A stretch of 64,000 nucleotides of DNA. It comes from Humidesulfovibrio mexicanus. GTDB lineage: Bacteria; Desulfobacterota; Desulfovibrionia; Desulfovibrionales; Desulfovibrionaceae. Shown one piece after another: positions 19,501 to 30,945 of the stretch; the first letter of the stretch is position 1, and each line of letters starts with the position of its first letter. A program made the translations under genes and the position numbers. The stretch lies in assembly GCF_900188225.1 (NCBI RefSeq), contig NZ_FZOC01000001.1, positions 246,586-310,585 on the forward strand, in the 5' to 3' direction. The notes under the pieces are model-generated. The model saw only the letters and a program-made list of their open reading frames with translations, was not told the origin of the DNA and did not search any database.

Positions 19501-22500
19501 TCATGCCTGGGCAGGCGGACACGCACATGCTGAACCTCAAGGTGATGACAAACAAGGTGCGCGAGGCGCTGGGCTTCCCGCCGCGCTTCGTGGAGCTGCG
19601 GGCGGAGCTTCACGACCGCCTCGGCTTGGCGCTTCAGGAAACCGGGCGCTGGAAGGAGGCCCGCGAATCCTTTGAAAAGGCCCTGGCCATGAACACCGCC
19701 CTTGGCCTGAACCGCAACCTGGCCGCCAACCAGCGCTCCGTAGCCTACAACGCCTTCATGGAGGCGGGGCTTACCACCGGCCTTGAGCGCGACCGCCTGC
19801 TGGACGCTGCGGAGGCCGGTTTCCGACGGGTTCCGGAGCTTGTGGCGCGCCACGGCGTCGTTGGCAAGCGTGGCGGCGGACGGGGCAAAGGTCTTGTCAA
19901 CCTGGATTTCGACGTGACCCTGGACGCGACCACGGCCTCCCAGGCAGCTTACGGCTTCAGCGCGGAGCAGGAGCTGCGCCTGGCCGACACCTTCCTGGCG
20001 CGCATTGCGGCGGAGCAAGGCCGACCGCGCGAAGCCCTTGGCCTTGTGGAACGCCAGTCCAAATCCTTCGAGCGGGGCGACATCGCCCCCCGGGACGCCT
20101 TTGGCGCGGCGCTGCTGCTGCATCGTGCGGGGCTGCTGGAAACCGGACTGGGACGCGAGGCCGCAGCCTTCGAGCGCTTCCGCCGCTCGGCCCAACTGGC
20201 CCTGGAACTTGGAAACGTGGTCAGCGCCAGCCTCAATGCGGCCGACATGGCCGCCGTGCAGGCCGCCCTGCCCGTGGACGAACGCTTCGCCCAGCGCATG
20301 GACCAACTGCGCAGCCTGGAGGGTCTGGTGCGTCGAAGCCTGCGCAGCGCGCCGCCGAGCGGAGAGTCTCTGGCCGTTCCAGTCTTCCACAACCTCATGG
20401 CCGCCCACGGCATGGCGTTGGCGGAACGTTTCGACCTCGCCCCCGGAGCCGACCCGGCCCAGATTGCCGCCCTGCGCATGGACACCCTTGCCCGCGTCGG
20501 CCAGCGCCTTGCGGACGGCCTGGAATGGTTCCGTGCGCACCCGCCGACCGACCGCCGCGCCGTGGCCGTCAACGCGGCCCTGCGCCTCAACGAGGCGGCT
20601 CTCGCGCTGCGCCTTGGCGAAACAGGTCGCCGCGCCCAAGCCTTTGAGGCGGCCTTGGCCCTTGCGGAACGCGGACTGCTGCCAGGCGTTCGCTGGCGCG
20701 CACTGGCCGGGCTGGGCCACCTGGACGAAGCCCTTTCCACCCTGGAAGCACTGCCCCTGGACGAACCGACCTGCGGTCCGGGGGAGGTCATGCGAACCTT
20801 CGCTCCCAAGGTCGACGCTCTCATCCGCACAGGCAAGGCCGAGGCCGCGTTCAACCTGCTGGAGCGGCTCTCGGAGCTGGAGCGTGTCTCCCGCATGGGT
20901 GCCCTGGGAGGAGCCGCCCCTGCGGAGGCGGAACGCGGCCTGCTGCGAAGGTGTGGCACGCGCCTGCTGGCCATTCGAGATCTGACGGACCGGCTGTCGG
21001 CTGTGCGCGACCAAGAGCGCGCCGACATTTCGCGCCGCCTGGAGCAGGAGCGGGAAATCCTCGCCGCCGAGCTTGGACCCGAGCGAGAACGCCTGCCCGG
21101 AGTCGCCCGCGCCGGGCAAGGCGAAGCCGAACAGGATTGGCTGCTCATGCTCCATGGCCTGTCGGCCGAACTCTCGGCCACGGCCGCCTCGGTCGTCTCC
21201 ACAACGGACGCGCACTCCGCGACCGCGCTGCGCCAGCGCCACACGGCCCTGGCCGCGCGGCTGACCGCTCTCAAAGCCGAGGCGGTCCGCGACATGGGGA
21301 GGCAAGACGCCCCTGGCGCGCTGGGATTCGCGTTGCCCGCACCCGTCGAGGCCATGGACCTCATGGACGCCCTTCCAAAGGGGACGCACGCCCTTCGTGT
21401 CGCCCTGTTGCCGGACGGCGGTTGGGCTGCGCTGCGGCTCGACGCGGACTCCGTGCGTGTGCTGCCACTGCCGAATGGGCCCGTTCCGGTTCTTCCTCCG
21501 CCCGCCCCAGGCGAAAAGCGCCTGCTCCTCTTCGAGGAGCCGACCGTCTTGGCCGACGAAGACATCAGCCACGCGGTGTCCCTAGGCCTGTCCGGCACGC
21601 ACATGCGACGCAGCCTAGCCTCGCGCAAGCCCTTCCGGACAAACCTGCTGTTCGTGTCCGGCGCCTATGCCGCGCCGAAGCCGTTCACCGCGACAAACGC
21701 CCAGGCCTCCCAGCCGGAACTCGCGGTTCTGGCGGCGCAAGCACATACAGTTGTGGCCACGCCACCCGTACGGCAGCTCCACCGCGCGCCTAGTCGGCAA
21801 AACGAACAGGCCACGGAATTCCTGGCCTTGAACGACCCCAAGGCCGAACCCGTTGGCCTGGCTGCCCTGGCCGCCTCCCTGCGCGAGACTTCCCTGGCCG
21901 TGCTGGCGCACCCCGAAGCGCAGGACCTGCCCCTCATCGCGCAACTGCTCTCGCTCTATGGGGTTCCCTCGGTGCTTGCGGCTCCGCCTGCGTCCGCTCC
22001 CGGCGAAACGACAAGACGCATGGAGTCCTTCCTGACGGCCTATGCCGAGACAACGGCCGCCGACGCCTCTGGGCGCACGGGTGCTCCCCGCTGGCTGCTG
22101 CTGGGCGATCCCGGCCTTTCCGTGCAGGAGGCAGAGGCCTTCGCCGTGACGCAGTTCGCGCGTTACGTGCACTCCGGCATGGAGGCCTTCAAGTCGGGCC
22201 GCAGCGCAGAGGCTCTGGCGCGTTTTGAAAACGCCCTGCGCGTGGCCCGCTCCTCCGGACAATTCGCAAAGCACATGCCCGACCTGCTGGCCTACTCGCG
22301 CGAGAGCGCATACGGCGCTGGAGAATACGATAAGTCCTTGGCCTACGCGCGGGAGTTGGCCGTGCTTCTGGCGAAAATCCAGCCGGACACCCCGGCCCAT
22401 GCCGAGGCCTTGCTGCGGCTGGGCCTGGTGGAGGCAAGGCTTGAGCGCTACCCCGCCGCCATCACAGCCATGGAGCAAGCGGCGGAGATGCTGGCCAATC

Positions 22501-24992
22501 TTGAGCTGACGCCAAAAGAAATCGAAGCGCTGTCCAGTCTGGGCGCGGTGCTGGAAAACGCCGTCCAGTACGACAAGGCCCTCGCACGCTTCGAAGGCGC
22601 GGCCAAGCTTTCCCGAAAGGCCGGAACCAAGGAACTGGTGGCCAGACAATATATGAGCATCGGCCGCATCCACGACATGCGGCTTTCGCAATATGCGCAG
22701 GCCAGGGCCGCCTACGGCGAAGCGTTGCGCATCTATACGGAGCTGGGCAAACGGGCGGACATGGCCCAGGCCCAACTGGACATGGGCCGCTCAGCGCGCC
22801 TCACCGGGGACTTCCCGGAGGCCGACCGCCGCTACGCCGAGGCCCTCAAGCTGGCCGGCACGGGCAAGGACCAGGAACGCCTGCGCCTGCGCATCGTCAT
22901 CGAGCAGGCCAACAACGCATGGAGCCAGGCCCGCTACCAGGAGGCCTTCGACCTCGTCCGCGCGGTGCTCTCTAGCGCCGAAACACACGGCTGGGCGCTG
23001 GAGCAGGTCATCGCCCGCAACACTGCCGGCCTGCTCTGGTGGAGCCTTGGCGACCACGAGCGCGCCATCCGCGAGTTGGACGCGGCCCTGCCCCTGGCCA
23101 GGAGCCTGCGCATCCGCAAGGACGAAGTGGCCACCACACTGAACAACAGGGGCCTTGTGGAGCGCGACATGGGCCGACCGGAGAAGGCCCTCAAGACCCT
23201 GAACGAGGCCCTGGACATTGACCGCGAGATCCGCTCGCGTTGGGCCATCGCCTACGACCTGCGCAACATCGCCCAAACTTACGCGCGCATGGGCGACCCC
23301 AAGAAGGCCTTGCCCCTGCTCGGCGAGGCCTTGGACATCGTGTCGCAAACGGGCAACCGCGTGAACCAGGCCAAGATCGTGTTGGCGCAAGGCGAAGCGC
23401 TGTTGGCAACGGGCGACGCAGACTCGGCGTTCCGGGCCTTCTCCCAGGCCGATGCCCTGGCCAGGGACATGAACCTGCGCGACAGCCGCTGGCGTGCCCT
23501 GCACGGCCTGGCGCGCATCGCCATGTCGGCGCGGCGGCTGCCCGAGGCCCGCGCCCTGCTGGAGCAGGCCGTGACGGTCATTGAGGACATGCGCGCCGAA
23601 CTCAAGGTCGACCAGTTGAAGGACGGGTTCATCGCCGACAAGGCCGTAGCCTACGAAGACCTCGTCACCGTGCTGGCCGACCTGGGCGAGGTGGCGGAGA
23701 GCTTCCGCACGGCGGAACGCTCCCGGGCGCGAAACCTCATGGACTTGCTCGGCAATGCGCGGCGAAATCCACAAAGACCAGAGGACAAGCCCCTTTACGA
23801 ACGCATGAACGCATTGCGCCGCAAGCTGCACGACCAGGAGACGCTGCTCGCCGGAGCCCAGGCGCAGGCCGAACGCGCCGTCTACGAACGCGGCGTCAAG
23901 CGCGCCCAGGACGAATACCGCGACGCCCTGCTGGACCTCCAGGCCCGGCGTCCAGACCTGGCGAGCTTGGTCTCGGTGAACCCGCTGAGGCTGGGCGAGG
24001 TGCAGAAGCTGCTGGAGCCAGGCGTGGGGCTTTTGACTTACTACGTCACCGCCGACGAAGTGTTCTGCTGGACCGTGGACTCCGGCCGGGCGGAGCTGGT
24101 GCGCACGCGCCTGGGTCGTGAGACCCTGGGCCGCATGGTGCTCACCTACCGGAGGATGCTCCAGAATCTGGAGCCTTCGGACGCCCATTCCAAGGAACTC
24201 TACGATCTCCTTGTGGCCCCTGCCCTGCCGAAGCTCGCCGGAGTTCGGACCCTGGGCATCGTGCCCCACGATGCGCTGCACACCCTGTCCTTCGCCAGCC
24301 TTGGCAATGGCGAGGAGCATCTGCTGGACCGCCACGCCCTCTTCCAACTGCCCAGCGCCAGCGTGTTCCGATTCACGGTGGCGCGGCGCAATGATGCGCG
24401 CAACATCCGCGTGCTGGCAGTGGGCAACCCCGACCTGCGGGACAGTTCCCTGGACCTGCCCTTTGCGGAACGCGAGGTGGAGCAGATGGCCTGGACATAT
24501 CCTGACATGACGGCCCTTGTGGGCGAAAAGGCCACGAAACAGTGGCTCACGCGGCACATTGGCGAGTTCGGCATCATCCACTTGGCCACCCACGGCGAGT
24601 TCGACCCCGCCAATCCGCTGTTCTCCGCCCTCAAGCTTGCTGGGGTAAAAAACGACAACGGCGACCTTGAGGCCGGGGAGGTCTTCGACCTCGACATCAA
24701 CGCCGACCTGGTGGTGCTCTCCGCCTGCCAGACGGGGCTAGGCAAAGTGACCAGCGGCGACGAGGTGCAAGGCCTCAATCAGGCCTTCCTGTACGCGGGG
24801 ACGCACGCCCTCGTCTCCAGCCTCTGGCGTGTGAGCGACATCGCCACCGCCATGCTCATGAAGCAGTTCTATCGAGAGTACCAGCAACGCCCCAAGGCCG
24901 AAAGCCTACGCCGGGCCATGCTGCATGTGCGGACGCGCTTCCCGCACCCCGGCTACTGGAGCGCCTTCACCCTGACGGGGGATTACAAATAG
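16518..24992 (+). CDS. giant exported beta-propeller-TPR-CHAT protein (putative caspase-like protease)
   Basis: This 2824-residue protein begins with a Sec signal peptide (about residues 1-28, cleavage near SAAAPP). It has six TolB/PD40-type blades (about 75-340; motifs SPDGRQLAF, SADGKTLYF, SPDGKRLAF, TPDGSRILF). A first long TPR array follows (about 350-1450), then a region resembling a degenerate CHAT domain (about 1600-1880, ending WLLLGDPGLSV). A second TPR array with clear YQEA- and ALNEALDI-type repeats spans about 1880-2430. The C-terminal CHAT domain (about 2480-2824) carries the full caspase-like dyad: His2692 in HLATHGEF and Cys2737 in LSACQTGLG. CHAT proteases are relatives of caspases and separases and are usually cytoplasmic, so an exported one is unusual. 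The ATG overlaps the preceding stop. Substrate and activation signal are unknown. Confidence 0.85.
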   Translation: MNARTTRPALAALLATALLICPDRPSAAAPPDAALDQTAQPGQTPAAGLLRPAAMRTAPRKLDVNLPEQASFETGAVRQADVSRDGKWLVLTRVSGGYSELWLRSLVTGVPVLPRRLAPALADRLSPALSPDGRQLAFVGLEDDIKGDIYLLDLGTPDASLRRLTDRDTEDGAPAFSADGKTLYFHQRLPGHGDRRIVALALDARKASPRVLDTGGDASNPAPSPDGKRLAFVSTRSGASAVHLMDLPGGPARKLTSGAENESAPRFTPDGSRILFVVSPADASGKLSPFIAQAPSRPGSSASQLTSAGHAADSPIMTADRLYFLSERGGPSNVWSLPPEGEIPDRPSEELLGLADTLANQLPVDRALTILGYARSAQTAGAAAHLAAVALYSQGRQYEILGLDAQAKTSHEDAAQLGKQPHSGLARVRLALLAAKAERRKAVNDAGRAQALHKAQQALDAIANESGADARVRCQAKLELARLLMERGMDSASLTGSLQLLDALLAAPGCDREQQAEALFLKAETYAKIGHIQAVLPLYAQVISQHPEEGSWADLAVSRVLDRSLAGAGERFEDKAQALTLLSEQYRQSLPKLSLGALNRLGDVYFAADERARAKDAYRQCIARAKSVPQAGTQLAAARMALAEILYLEERFHQALDLYETEMAARPFEDRLYRLAKTAHLRKSVAAGDYLLRVGEVSSAQAIFAGLLRDDPSFVPAHRGMIRASAALRTIPATVAEYRTRLAQQPDDATLLYATGLALTYQDGKAPLLEARSLIVRAIQRNGQMEYFHQTLGYVDEVLETVHKERGRLESALESYRRARFLNAREQNPENAANLDLNIGNAHFLLGQYADAFEEYQKRHDSGVPFDNEETEILFLQRFGASAFQVREPEKPILAYTQSLELVEQRIQPKFASEIFGRIGRYVFDRVLTPALGQENLAETAKKLATRQSDLNNRLFEASTAPAGPPPDPAWARYASAIQGLLSEQDAIIRELPPLMPGQADTHMLNLKVMTNKVREALGFPPRFVELRAELHDRLGLALQETGRWKEARESFEKALAMNTALGLNRNLAANQRSVAYNAFMEAGLTTGLERDRLLDAAEAGFRRVPELVARHGVVGKRGGGRGKGLVNLDFDVTLDATTASQAAYGFSAEQELRLADTFLARIAAEQGRPREALGLVERQSKSFERGDIAPRDAFGAALLLHRAGLLETGLGREAAAFERFRRSAQLALELGNVVSASLNAADMAAVQAALPVDERFAQRMDQLRSLEGLVRRSLRSAPPSGESLAVPVFHNLMAAHGMALAERFDLAPGADPAQIAALRMDTLARVGQRLADGLEWFRAHPPTDRRAVAVNAALRLNEAALALRLGETGRRAQAFEAALALAERGLLPGVRWRALAGLGHLDEALSTLEALPLDEPTCGPGEVMRTFAPKVDALIRTGKAEAAFNLLERLSELERVSRMGALGGAAPAEAERGLLRRCGTRLLAIRDLTDRLSAVRDQERADISRRLEQEREILAAELGPERERLPGVARAGQGEAEQDWLLMLHGLSAELSATAASVVSTTDAHSATALRQRHTALAARLTALKAEAVRDMGRQDAPGALGFALPAPVEAMDLMDALPKGTHALRVALLPDGGWAALRLDADSVRVLPLPNGPVPVLPPPAPGEKRLLLFEEPTVLADEDISHAVSLGLSGTHMRRSLASRKPFRTNLLFVSGAYAAPKPFTATNAQASQPELAVLAAQAHTVVATPPVRQLHRAPSRQNEQATEFLALNDPKAEPVGLAALAASLRETSLAVLAHPEAQDLPLIAQLLSLYGVPSVLAAPPASAPGETTRRMESFLTAYAETTAADASGRTGAPRWLLLGDPGLSVQEAEAFAVTQFARYVHSGMEAFKSGRSAEALARFENALRVARSSGQFAKHMPDLLAYSRESAYGAGEYDKSLAYARELAVLLAKIQPDTPAHAEALLRLGLVEARLERYPAAITAMEQAAEMLANLELTPKEIEALSSLGAVLENAVQYDKALARFEGAAKLSRKAGTKELVARQYMSIGRIHDMRLSQYAQARAAYGEALRIYTELGKRADMAQAQLDMGRSARLTGDFPEADRRYAEALKLAGTGKDQERLRLRIVIEQANNAWSQARYQEAFDLVRAVLSSAETHGWALEQVIARNTAGLLWWSLGDHERAIRELDAALPLARSLRIRKDEVATTLNNRGLVERDMGRPEKALKTLNEALDIDREIRSRWAIAYDLRNIAQTYARMGDPKKALPLLGEALDIVSQTGNRVNQAKIVLAQGEALLATGDADSAFRAFSQADALARDMNLRDSRWRALHGLARIAMSARRLPEARALLEQAVTVIEDMRAELKVDQLKDGFIADKAVAYEDLVTVLADLGEVAESFRTAERSRARNLMDLLGNARRNPQRPEDKPLYERMNALRRKLHDQETLLAGAQAQAERAVYERGVKRAQDEYRDALLDLQARRPDLASLVSVNPLRLGEVQKLLEPGVGLLTYYVTADEVFCWTVDSGRAELVRTRLGRETLGRMVLTYRRMLQNLEPSDAHSKELYDLLVAPALPKLAGVRTLGIVPHDALHTLSFASLGNGEEHLLDRHALFQLPSASVFRFTVARRNDARNIRVLAVGNPDLRDSSLDLPFAEREVEQMAWTYPDMTALVGEKATKQWLTRHIGEFGIIHLATHGEFDPANPLFSALKLAGVKNDNGDLEAGEVFDLDINADLVVLSACQTGLGKVTSGDEVQGLNQAFLYAGTHALVSSLWRVSDIATAMLMKQFYREYQQRPKAESLRRAMLHVRTRFPHPGYWSAFTLTGDYK

Positions 24993-25004
24993 GAGGCCGA
25001 GCGC

Positions 25005-26264
25005 ATGTTCCGCGCACGCCTGGTCCTGGCGCTTGCCGTTCCGTGTCTGCTGGCGGCCGTCGCATTCGGCGCTAACGCCCCGCGCGAAGCGCGGGCGGGC
25101 GCAGGGAGCGATGCGTTATCGGAGGTGTGCTGGACTGTGGTGGACGAGGCGCCCTTGCGGCCAAGCGCTTCGGCGGAATCCGGAGTGCTGGCGAGGCTTG
25201 GCCGGGGCGAGGCCGTGCGCGTGCTGCAGGCGGAGGGGAACTGGATTCTTGCGTTGCGGACGGATGGGAGCAAGGGATGGGTGTTCCAAGGGCATGTGGC
25301 CGCGGAAGCGCCCCTCCCCGCTCCGGCCAGCCTCTTTGAGCCGCTTCCTGCGAGCATGATCCTGGCCGAGGCGGCGGACACGGCCCGGAGTGCGCGTTCT
25401 CAGGCGTCGACATCGCAAATCGCCTGCGCCGAACTGAATGTGGCGCTTGAACAACACTTCACGCCGGACATGCTGGAACGATTCCTCCGGGACGGCGCAA
25501 TCGCGGAGTTCGCCCCCGAACAGTCGCAGCCGCCCAAGGCCCCCCTGTGGCGCAGAATCACGGCATACGGTGGCGAAACGGAGCGGCAGGCGGGGCTGAA
25601 CCTCGCGGCGCGCATCCTGCGCAGCAAGGCCAAGGCGGCCTTCGGGCTCAGCCTGGGCCGGTATGTGAACCTGGTGGCGCTGGCTGTCGCCCGGCACGCG
25701 CCCGGCATCCTGCCGGGGGTGCGCGTTGTGGTGCTGGAACTCTCCGAACCGGTCTCCTTCAGCCTGCCGGGAGGGCTGGTGATGCTCAGCACAGGGACCT
25801 TGGCCGCCCTGGACAACGAAGCCCAATTGGCGTTGCTGCTTGCCCACGAGCTGGCCCATGCGGCCCTCGGACACCTGTGGGCCGGGGCCCAGGGCGCGGC
25901 ATTCTTTCTTCGTGGCGGAACACTGGACAGAACGCGCGCGGGTGATCCGCTGTCCACCGAATTGCTTGATCAGTTGGAAGAGACGGCCCTTGTGCGCGGG
26001 CTGAACCCAAAGTTCGAGTACGAAGCCGACCTGGCGGCCATGGACATGGCCTGGCGCGCAGGCTACGATCCCAGGGAATACCCGGCCCTGCTGCACAGGA
26101 TGCACGATGCGGCAAAGGGCAAACCGAGGACGACAGCCCCACGGGACTGGCCCGCCCTGCACCCGCAGACGGGAGAGCGCTTGGCGCATGTCGCGTCCAT
26201 GCTTGCGCGCATCCCGGAAACGGGACTCGCCCTGGCCAGGGAACGCTTCCAGGCCAACCGCTGA
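25005..26264 (+). CDS. exported M48-family metalloprotease with SH3b domain
   Basis: The 419-residue product starts with a signal peptide (about residues 1-24, ending FGANA). A bacterial SH3 domain follows (about 45-95; LRPSASAESGVLARLGRGEA, GWVFQGHV), of the type that often binds peptidoglycan or peptides. The peptidase domain contains HELAH (281-285) and the third zinc ligand E340 in YEADL, with a following MAWRAGYDP helix, as in the M48 family (HtpX, BepA, LoiP relatives). There are no transmembrane segments apart from the signal, so it should act in the periplasm. It starts 12 bases after the giant CHAT gene behind AGGAGG, so it is the fourth gene of that operon. The catalytic residues are intact. 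Confidence 0.88.
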   Translation: MFRARLVLALAVPCLLAAVAFGANAPREARAGAGSDALSEVCWTVVDEAPLRPSASAESGVLARLGRGEAVRVLQAEGNWILALRTDGSKGWVFQGHVAAEAPLPAPASLFEPLPASMILAEAADTARSARSQASTSQIACAELNVALEQHFTPDMLERFLRDGAIAEFAPEQSQPPKAPLWRRITAYGGETERQAGLNLAARILRSKAKAAFGLSLGRYVNLVALAVARHAPGILPGVRVVVLELSEPVSFSLPGGLVMLSTGTLAALDNEAQLALLLAHELAHAALGHLWAGAQGAAFFLRGGTLDRTRAGDPLSTELLDQLEETALVRGLNPKFEYEADLAAMDMAWRAGYDPREYPALLHRMHDAAKGKPRTTAPRDWPALHPQTGERLAHVASMLARIPETGLALARERFQANR

Positions 26265-26278
26265 CTCTTCGCCCCCGC

Positions 26279-26797
26279 CTACTTGCCGAGCCGCTCCACA
26301 TCGTCCAAAAGCTTGCGCGTTTCGGGCGGAATGTCGGCCTCGGAACCCGGGGTGGAGTCAACGTAGACCTTGTCGCCGATGCGCACGACCCCGCCCTTGT
26401 TCACCACGGTTCCGGTCTCGACCTTTGTCGTGCCCTTTTCCACACCGCTCGCGGCCTCGCGCTTTATGGCCTCCTTTTCGGCCTTGAGCCGGGCCTTGAG
26501 CTCGGCCTTTTCCTTGTCGCGGGCGGTCTTGGCCGCGGCCCTGTCCGCCGCCTTGCGGGCGTCAGCAGCAGGGTCGTGCGGCAGCAGCAGCACCTTCCCG
26601 TCGCGCAGATGCACGTCGGTTCCGGGCCTGTACTTCTCCTTCTGCAACACACCGTCCACGTAGATGTTCTCGCCCTGGATGGTGATGCTGCCGACGCTCT
26701 TCGAGGAAGAGACGCCAGCCGGATCGTCGGCCAACGCGGCCCCACCAGCCAAGAATGCGCAGGAACAGGCCAGAGACGCCAGAACCAACCGTGCCAT
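26279..26797 (-). CDS. exported protein of unknown function with charged helical middle
   Basis: The 172-residue product has a signal peptide (about 1-25, ending GGAALADD). Then comes a short beta-like segment (SITIQGENIYVDGVL), a Lys/Ala/Glu-rich probable coiled coil (about 75-120), and a second segment that echoes the first (VVRIGDKVYVDSTPG). I do not recognise a family. The start at 26797 is fixed by a strong AAGGAGGT on the coding strand 5 bases upstream; the longer open frame upstream has no such site. It lies downstream of rel in the same orientation with a 117-base gap, and converges with the M48 gene. Confidence 0.7.
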   Translation of the reverse strand: MARLVLASLACSCAFLAGGAALADDPAGVSSSKSVGSITIQGENIYVDGVLQKEKYRPGTDVHLRDGKVLLLPHDPAADARKAADRAAAKTARDKEKAELKARLKAEKEAIKREAASGVEKGTTKVETGTVVNKGGVVRIGDKVYVDSTPGSEADIPPETRKLLDDVERLGK

Positions 26798-26914
26798 GTG
26801 GACCTCCTTGGCGCAGATGCGCCAGCCGTTCTGAAGCGGCTTCGGGGGGGCGTCGGGCCGCGAAGTCATCTACCGTCCAGGGGCCGAAGCGCTCCGGGAT
26901 GCACAGTCCCGGCG

Positions 26915-29073
<2,159 letters not shown>

Positions 29074-29077
<4 letters not shown>

Positions 29078-30735
29078 TGTTCTTTCAGCTCCGGAGCCTG
29101 GCCCTGCCGGGATATCCACCAGCGGATGGAGTTGTGCTTGATTCCGGCAGGCGCGGGCTCGATGCCCATGACCCGCTCGTGGACCATGGGCAGCGCCATG
29201 GGGACATACAGAAAGCAATAAGGCTGCTCCTCGTGCAAAATCTCCTGGAGGCGATCGTACAGGGGCTTGCGCCGCTTCTGGTCCAGCATTCTGCGCCCGC
29301 GCTCAAGCAGATCGTCCAGTTCAGCGTTCTTGAAACCGGTGAAGTTGAGCCCACCCGGCACGGCCTTGGACGAGTGCCAAACGTCGTAGAGATCTGGATC
29401 CTCCAAAATGTTCCAGCTCAACAGCACGGCGTCGAAGCGGCCCTTGTCCACAAACTCCTTGATGAATGCGGCCCATTCCACCGTGCGGATGCGTACGATG
29501 ACGCCCATGTCCTTCAGGCGGCTTTGGATGATGATGGCCGCCTTGATGCGCTGGCTGTTTCCCTGGTTGGTGAGGATGGTGAAGGCGAACGGCTGCCCCT
29601 GTGCATTGGTCAGCATCCCGTCCGGCCCCTGGCGCGTCCACCCGGCCTCGGCGAAAAGCCGCCGGGCCTTTTCCGGATCGAACTCGTTGGCGGGAATGCG
29701 CCCGTTGAACGCCCAGGCCCCCGGCTTGTACGGTCCGCAGGCCGCCACGCCAAGTCCGGCCAGCACCCCGCGCACGATCTCGTCCTTGTCGATGGCGTGT
29801 AGAATGGCCCGGCGTACGCGCACATCCGAAAAGAGCGGGCTTCTCATGTTGTAGCCCAGAAAGGCGTAACCCGAAGCCAGATACTGAAACTTGCGGTATT
29901 GCGCAGCCCAGCCGTCCTCGCCGGTCTGGTAGAGATACTGCTGGGGCGTCAGGCCCATAAGGTCCAGATTGCCGCTTTTCAGCTCCATGAACTGGGTGGT
30001 CTGGTCGGGGATGATGCGCATGACCACTTCATCTATGTAGGCGCGCCCCTCGAAGTAGTCGGGGTTGGCCACAAGCACCAGACGGTTTCCCGCGGTCCAC
30101 TCCTTGAGCATGTAGGGCCCCGCGCCCACGGGCTGACGCGCAAGCGGGGTCTTGAGCAGGTCCTGCCCTTCGAGCAGGTGGCGCGGCAGAATGGCGCTCG
30201 CCCAGGTGACAAGCGCCCGGGCGAAGGGAGTGTCGTAGCGCACCTCGAACGTATAGTCGTCCACCAGGCGGAAGGATTTCACCGCAAGGTAGTCCTCAGC
30301 GTAGGCCGTGGGCGTGCTCGGGTCCACCATGAGTTTATAGGTGAATTCAACATCGCGCGCGGTGAGCGGCACACCATCCGTCCAGCGGATGTCGTTGCGC
30401 AGGGTAAAGCGCAACAATCGGCCGTCCTCTAGAATTTCGAACGACTTCGCAGCATCCGGCACAAGGTTGATATTCTTGTCGTACTTGAGCGGCGCAACGT
30501 AGATGAGCGAGGAAATCTCATGAGACGAAGAGTCGGTTGCCAGGGGCGGAATTAGGTTCGACGGCTCGCCAATGGTGGCTTCCACCAGTCGGCCCCCGTA
30601 GGCAGGGCGTGCAGCGTTGCTGGCGGATGCAGGGCCACCGCCGGTTTCCCGAGGGGCGCGGCCTGCGTCGCCCCGGCCGCAAGCGGACAGAAGTACGAGC
30701 GCCAACAACGCAAGATGCAGTAGTGTCCGCAGCAT
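29074..30735 (-). CDS. peptide-binding lipoprotein of the SBP_bac_5 (DppA/OppA) family
   Basis: The 553-residue product has a lipoprotein signal (lipobox LLSAC, Cys17) and then a family 5 extracellular solute-binding protein fold. Family features include IYVAPLKYDKN, LRNDIRWTDGVPLTARDVEFT and FNGRIPANEFDPEKA. Such proteins deliver oligopeptides, or sometimes nickel or antimicrobial peptides, to an ABC permease. No permease or ATPase gene is present; instead the gene is coupled directly to rel. The ATG at 30735 follows AGAGGATTG on the coding strand and starts the signal peptide directly. Confidence 0.88.
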
Positions 30736-30787
30736 CAATCCTCTTGCCAAACGCCTTGTTTTTGCGCATATGATCTGCGAAGAGCGT

Positions 30788-30800
30788 CTGACGGCGTCAG
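30788..30800. promoter_or_regulatory. short dyad in the divergent gap
   Basis: CTGACGGCGTCAG is a perfect six-base inverted repeat with a one-base centre. It lies in the 210-base gap between the peptide-binding gene (minus) and the SNF2 gene (plus), 53 bases from the former start. It could be an operator; chance occurrence in GC-rich DNA cannot be excluded. Confidence 0.25.
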
Positions 30801-30945
30801 TATGGCCCAGACGCGGCGAAAAGCCAAGCGGACCTTGCTTTTGTGGCTGTGGTGCGTATTGTCCCACCCTTGACCGGGCGCCGCACCGTCACTTTCGCCG
30901 AACAATACCACAAGCCCTCAATTTTTCAAGGGAGCTTTCGACCGC

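Noticed and set aside
18960..21572. 870-codon minus-strand ORF within the giant gene
   Set aside because: It lies antisense to the TPR region of the exported CHAT protein, lacks known motifs and has no ribosome site or operon context.
30870..30892. TTGACC upstream of the SNF2 gene as a promoter
   Set aside because: The hexamer 17 bases downstream (TTTCGC) does not resemble a -10 element, so I could not support a promoter there.
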